This document shows positions 58,855 to 64,000 of a DNA stretch of 64,000 nt, piece by piece (within the stretch, counting starts at the first letter, position 1; the number at the start of each line of letters is the position of its first letter). The stretch is from Ceratorhiza oryzae-sativae (taxonomy: Eukaryota; Basidiomycota; Agaricomycetes; Cantharellales; Ceratobasidiaceae). A program made the translations under genes and the position numbers. The DNA is taken from contig JARWMV010000246.1 of assembly GCA_030998015.1 (NCBI GenBank), positions 496,001 to 560,000 on the forward strand, read 5' to 3'. The notes below the pieces were generated by a model, which saw nothing but the letters and a program-made list of their open reading frames with translations, was not told where the DNA came from and made no database searches.

Positions 58855-59624
58855 ATGGGGGCCACTCCAGCCAACGTTCCTTCAGCGCTAAGATGGCATT
58901 ACTGGCTGACTGCTCTTCGCACATTGCTTATGGTCGCCGTGCTCGTGGGGGTTTATATCGCGCCACACCTTTATTTATGGAAAATCACGCACGAAAAGAA
59001 GGAGATTCTGCTAGCCAGTATGTTTCACAGCGGACCCGCTTTTGAAAACATGATTGAGCGTCGATTTCCAGTACCGCTATTCTTGTGGTTGATCAACGAT
59101 ATCCTTTTGCAAGTTTCGAAACTCCTTGATGACATCACCTCAGCTAATGCCAATAAATACTATTTTGATAGATTGACGTTTGATGTGAAGCGTACCGGCT
59201 GGTATCTCGGAACCGTAGGCGCACAAGCCGCCCTCTTTCTGCCCTCGCTTGGAACTGTCTGTACGTCTGTCCGCTCTCTGATCAACCAAGAAATTTGCTG
59301 AGCCTATTTCCAGTTATATTCATGTGCTTCTTTGGTCTACCCGCCATATGGGAATGGTTCATTTTCGTTTCCTGGGCCCTTTACATGTACTGCACGTTGC
59401 ATCAGGGGATTCACCTCCTAGTGTCCAAGCGTAGAGCGGGAAAGCAGGCGTGCTGGGGGAGCAACGTCAAAGACATGTTGATCGGTACTTCCTCGAACCA
59501 GGACCAGGCAAGCTTTTTTGGACGCCCACGCAATCCGTCGCTTGGTGCAGGAGATTTGTCGGGTGTTCCATATTTCTTCACTGTCTATGTGCCTACAGTC
59601 TTGTTCCGCCGAAATACGCACTAG
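58855..59624 (+). CDS. membrane protein, uncharacterised family, copy 2 (short form)
   Basis: ATG at 58855 gives MGATPANVPSALRWHYWLTA, a helix (LLMVAVLVGVYIAPHLYLW), a polar loop, PVPLFLWLINDILLQVSKLL, DVKRTGWYLGTVGAQAALFL, then, after an intron from GTACGT to TTTCCAG, VFIFMCFFGLPAIWEWFIFV and SWALYMYCTLHQGIHLLVSK. The family motif CWGSNVKDMLIGTSSNQDQA continues SFFGRPRNPSLGAGD. It aligns with the N-terminal half of copies 1 and 3. In one reading it stops at 59624; with a different splice near 59560-59600 an extra exon (RWNAVATYLFTFASVFVGLV) supplies the next helix and stops at about 59694. The ectodomain and C-terminal block of the other copies are missing, so it is either a truncated paralogue or a true short form. 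Confidence 0.65.
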
Positions 59625-61498
59625 CCGCTGGAATGCCGTCGCGACCTATTTATTTACGTTCGCAAGCGTGTTCGTTGGTCTGGTTGAGCACTAAGACTAT
59701 GTACTATTCCAATGAACTGGTGTATGCGCAAATGATGCGGTGAGACTCGCTATGCTATAAAGCGACTCATTCCCCGGTGCACATTTGAGAAACCGGCACC
59801 ATTCTTATTCGGAGCTAATAGCCTAATATCTAGATTTCATACTGGGGCCCTAATTTTGTGGTTGATGTATAGCTCCTTTAGCAGGGGCAAGGACTATAAT
59901 AGTTGCATCACTTCAAGAGGGTCCAAATGACCGCCCCCGATATGATCGAGTTACCTTGCCGCTATTGAGAATTAAAGCCACCGACATTATGAGTTAATAA
60001 TACTTCATCGTATGAAAATGGTGTACGAGGGGCTCATAGAGCCTTTATTTATACCATGAGATCATGAGCGAGTCATACCGATTGGTGGAGCGCATACGGA
60101 ACGCATATACGCTTAACTTAATAACTTACTCTCTCTTGCTCGATGTTCTCGCACTTTTCACAGCTACATGAATATTATACACAAGCCAAGTGGTTCTTTG
60201 TAAATAATTCTGTGTAGAATATAGGCACTATGTTCCGCTTTGCAGAATAATAGATATGTTGGGAGTACTGGTCTTGAGTATCATGGATACAGTAGATCAG
60301 GACATGGCCAATACTTACCCACGTCCCGCTTATGGCAGCGCCTTTGTGTCCTTAGTTTATGTATAGCTATATTGTCGTCAGTCTCCATTTGAGAGAGGTG
60401 TATATTCCCTTGCCTAGTACTTACAGCTGTTGCGATTGGGTCATCAGAACCTATTCTGCGATCATTTCTCTTTCGCTAATCAACATTTTGTGAAATTTCA
60501 TGTAGCGCAAAGCCTCCTCCCGCGCCATGAGCTAGCCTTGGTAGTCTCATTATGTCAGGACCCCCCTCCCCAATGTACACGCTATTGGCCCATTTTTCCT
60601 GCTGAAAACGAGGTAAATTTGGCTTGGTTGCACAGCCGCAACGGGTACAGCGTGTAACCAGCTCGGTTCGCCTCACCGGGGTGAATTAGCTCCGGGGGGT
60701 TTCCTGACGACTCACACGTTCGTTCACAAAGGCCGCTTGTTTCATCGGCCTGAGCTCGATCATACAACTAGCCACAATATTTGTACTTGGATTATTTACA
60801 AATCTGGTCGGTGAATCACCTTGGAGGGCTGGCTTTTCGCTTCTTATGATGACTGGGGAGGGTCAGTGTAAAATATGCCCTCTATGCGTCTTTTGCGTCT
60901 CAAACTTGCCCTAGTCGACTTCCTAATTGGGCATACTACTTTTAGGCAGCTGTGGTTTTCCAAAAATCTGTTTTTGTCACGTAGTGCTAAACATTTTGTG
61001 AATACAATCACTTTGGCACGGTCCTATACAGCTACACGTGACCAGCAAGCCAAGAGTTAGACTTGATCATAAATATCGTTCATATACTGCGGCTAACCAA
61101 GCCAAAGGCCTCTTTGGCTTCCAATTTAATTGTCTAATGGAAAACTCCTAATATTTTATTTAATCGCGGTGCCGCCGTATGGAACTGCTGTGGTAAAACA
61201 AAATTCACTGGCAGTGCGGACATATGAAAACGGTACAGAAAGCATATCCGACAACCCTGGATGTGATGGTTTAGATTTGACTTCCGGCCGGTTGCTAGGG
61301 TTGTGGATTCTTCCATCTCCTACTCCCGACCTTGAAATTGCGTGCAATGCCACGATATAACTTGAAAACGAACCCAAGCTTTTTCTCTTCTGCTCCGCAC
61401 TCAACTCGGTTACACCCTTACACTCTGGCTGAGAATTGAGCAGGCCAAAGTCTGCTGCTTCTGTCCTGTGGGGCCTCTCGTTTACTGGCCATTTCAAG
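59625..61498. other. 1.9 kb spacer, no gene recognised
   Basis: Apart from a possible last exon of copy 2 (to about 59694), I see no coding block. Frames at 60430-60657, 60875-61060 and 61156-61497 carry no motif. It could hold decayed remains of the missing half of copy 2, but I could not align any. Confidence 0.4.
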
Positions 61499-63890
61499 AT
61501 GAATCACACCCCAATGTTTATCCCTTCTGCGTTGGTTCTGCATTACTGGGCAATTCTGATTCGTCTATTGATGTCACTTGGTCTTATCATTACACTCACT
61601 CTTCAAGAAACGTTTGGCGCTAGCATGAGCAAATATGCTGCTTATCCAAGTAAGTCCTTGGTCGATAAGAATTGCAGGAGTATTCCGTCTCACATCGCTT
61701 AGGCATAGCACTCGTGTTGTTTTTGTTCATTAACGACATACTCATGTAAGTGAAGCCGCTTGAATAATCGACGATTATATTCATCGGCTCCTGCCGCCAA
61801 CACAGATTAACGCTCGACTTCAGAGAACTGATTCATATATCGGAACCATACTCGCGCAGATAGTAGTATCTGTTCTGGTACTCCCACCTCCAGGTATTTC
61901 CCGCGATCGCTCTGGTTCGGAATAGATAATGATACTGCTCCAAGTGATCATGATGAAGCACCCCGATTTCACGAGGCCGCGTGGTTCAACCATGTTTGTG
62001 GCAGCCCTCATCCACATTCTGTGCACACTGGCTCTTTTGGTCACTATGCTATTCCTCAAGCGAAAAACAGGAGACCAAGCATCATGGAAGAGCAACGTGA
62101 AGGACATGCTGCTCGGTTGCTCATTGAACCACAGCCACTAAGCTGGTTTGGACGTGTTCGAAGTCCTCTGCTGAGAAGCGGGATGTGTCGAGGTTCAGTC
62201 ACTTTTGGGTCGTGGTCGTGCCAAATGTGCTACTCCGACGAATCAGGCAAGTTCGATACAGCTAACGTTGGCCGCGCAGCTGACCTCTGGCAAACGTGGT
62301 TGTAGTGGTGTAGAGAGCAAGCGATATGCGGTGTTTCAAAATACAATCGCGCTACTTCTCATTGTGGCGATTATAGTCCGAGCTATTACGGCACTAGCTC
62401 AAGCGCAGAACCAAATCGAGACTCGAAGCGGGGTAGAAATGTGCAGAAATGTTCCGTCGGTGGGAGATGTTCGAGTACTCGTGGTTTGTCCCAGTACCGA
62501 TGTCCGGCGACTGTGTACTGATAATAAAAGCTCACGTAGAGGCACCAAGACGTTCCGAGCAGTACCAATATACAGGCCGGGAAAGGATATAATATGAGCG
62601 TAGAGGTCACAGCTCGGAGAACAGGACAATGTGAGTTTCATTGATACACAGCACAAACTTTAAACAAATGACAACATGCCTGTAAAGACCAATGCATTTC
62701 AGAACTGCGATATGCGACGCCACCTCGCCTTAACTGGTTTGAAGTGTTCAATTGCGGCTCGCACGACAATGCAGGTGAGCATATAGCCCAAAGTTATTCG
62801 GATCCATTTAGGTATTCATATGATCCTAAGGCATTGAGTTTTACGACGCTACTTATAGTATAAATATACATTCTGCAAACGGTACTTCGCTTGACACGCT
62901 TGAGCTTCCGGAGGTATGGTTTGCAAATTTTGCAGATACCTACCAAGACCGAACGGTGACCGACGACCCGGAGTTTCTTGGGAACGTTTCACCGTGGCTT
63001 ATATCCCCGTGGCAGCTTACTAGCGGGAAACACACGAAAGCAGCCTTGAGGGTGTTTAGACGAAGTTTATTACTTCCTCTGTATTCAGAGATATGATCGG
63101 TTACTTGAAACCCGTCAGTAGTCGGTCTGCTATAAGGGTGTGCAATGAGCTGACACAAGCGGACTACATGTAGACATATCGCTATGTTTTCTTGTTCACT
63201 GTCGGTGGGTACGCTACGCACAGCTCGTTTTCGGTTGACAGCTTACGACTACTAAAACCACACAACAGACGTCCAGGATACGACGGTCCTAGGGGACAAT
63301 CTCACCGCAAGTGCTCTGCTTACACCATCCTTAATGCCAAGTCTGTCATATCTAAACGATCGCGAGGGCATCAGAGCTCAGAAGGATGCAGCGACCTTGA
63401 TGCCCCAAGTGTGTGCGTACACTGAGGATTACCGATCAAGCACGGTTTTTGATGTGATCGGGTCGATTGGTGGTTTGTTGGCTATTCTTCAAGGGGTTCA
63501 TATTTCACTCTTCGGCCGGCCTATGACATGGGCCATCAACGGTAAGTGGTCGATTCATGGGAGTTTTTTGTAGGGGTTTTGACAGAAGAGTATCTAGGTG
63601 CAATGCTTATAAGTCCCTTTGGTCTGTTCGGACGCTGCCGCTCGCGCGCGTTTCGCAGACGATTGCGCGAAAGATATTGTCGCGAGCCCATAGATGGCTC
63701 GACCAACCAAACGATAGAAGTAGTACGGATCAACGAATTTTTGCGCGACTTTGTGATGGACTTTGGTCCCGCGGACGTGGGACGGGCGGACTTGGAAACG
63801 GGGTCAGACCTAAGTAAGCGCGTGCCGTTTCAACCCAACGGTGGAAGGTCCACCACGAGTCAGGACCCCAATGCATATGGTACCTTGTGA
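61499..63890 (+). CDS. multi-pass membrane protein, uncharacterised family, copy 3
   Basis: ATG at 61499 gives MNHTPMFIPSALVLHYWAIL and RLLMSLGLIITLTLQETFG, then IALVLFLFINDIL, NARLQRTDSYIGTILAQIVV, MFVAALIHILCTLALLVTML and the family motif ASWKSNVKDMLLGCSLNHS. After this the frame must gain one base (near 62135) to read PLSWFGRVRSPLLRSGM; unrepaired it stops at 62139-62141. Further exons are ESKRYAVFQNTIALLLIVAI, an ectodomain with LDTLELPEVWFANFADTYQD and VSPWLISPWQLTSGKHTKAA, and the C-terminal block YTEDYRSSTVFDVIGSIGGL, LAILQGVHISLFGRPMTWAI, LISPFGLFGRCRSRAFRRRL and VRINEFLRDFVMDFGP, ending YGTL at 63890. It is homologous along its whole length to copy 1. Whether the broken frame is real decides whether this is a gene or a pseudogene. 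Confidence 0.68.
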
Positions 63891-64000
63891 GTTATCGTCG
63901 AGTATAAGAGATCATTATGCTGATGGTAGAACCTAGGAGTTCGCGTTCCCCAGCTCTCGATCTAGATCGACAAAACTCAAAGAGTAGTTATATCTCAATG

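Overview
The window looks like nuclear DNA of a filamentous basidiomycete (Agaricomycetes). Genes are packed on both strands and interrupted by many ~45-60 bp GT-AG introns. The gene set is fungal: a Gis2-type zinc knuckle protein, a macrophage-activating-glycoprotein homologue typical of basidiomycetes, the ERMES subunit Mdm12, Ubp3, Eco1 and a GH76 enzyme. A Rhizoctonia/Ceratobasidium-like source is my best guess from general appearance, but no single sequence in the window proves it. I see no prophage, plasmid, CRISPR or bacterial signature.

Layout. 0-7 kb: the start of a possible secreted protein running off the left edge (-), a secreted GH13 alpha-amylase (-) and a Hook-type dynein adaptor (-). 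7-12.6 kb: an unrecognised 236-aa protein (+), U6 snRNA (-), a Rab GTPase (-) and an aldo-keto reductase with a mitochondrial-looking leader (-). 12.8-21 kb: pyruvate dehydrogenase E1 alpha (+), Mdm12 (+), cytochrome c oxidase subunit IV (-), a SAM methyltransferase (-) and ATP synthase epsilon (+). Five of the six genes between 10.9 and 20.9 kb that are not the methyltransferase have mitochondrial roles or a possible import leader. 21-32.5 kb: seven-knuckle CCHC protein (-), MFS transporter (+), cohesin acetyltransferase Eco1 (-), fibrillarin (-) and Ubp3/USP10 deubiquitinase (+).

33-38 kb: a multi-pass membrane protein of an uncharacterised family (-), then a gene-poor stretch holding a ~740 bp element with 157-bp inverted arms. 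38-45 kb: GH76 (+), macrophage-activating glycoprotein (-) and a UPF0014/FetB-type permease (+). 45.6-57.4 kb: a ~50-aa cysteine-rich protein (+), a CaMKK/Sak1-type kinase (+), a large tail-anchored coiled-coil protein (-), a second methyltransferase (-) and an APC/C-type E2 enzyme (-) that is broken into many short exons. 57.9-63.9 kb: a small proline-rich protein (+) and two more members of the membrane family (+): one short and one full length.

The most interesting items are the three-member membrane family (32976-35410, 58855-59624, 61499-63890) and a set of four places where a conserved protein changes frame in the same direction at a C/G run, which points to missing bases in the sequence or to decay. 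Gene models were built by hand from conserved blocks and splice signals. Termini marked as exact are those where a start or stop codon fits the family; internal exon borders are approximate unless stated.
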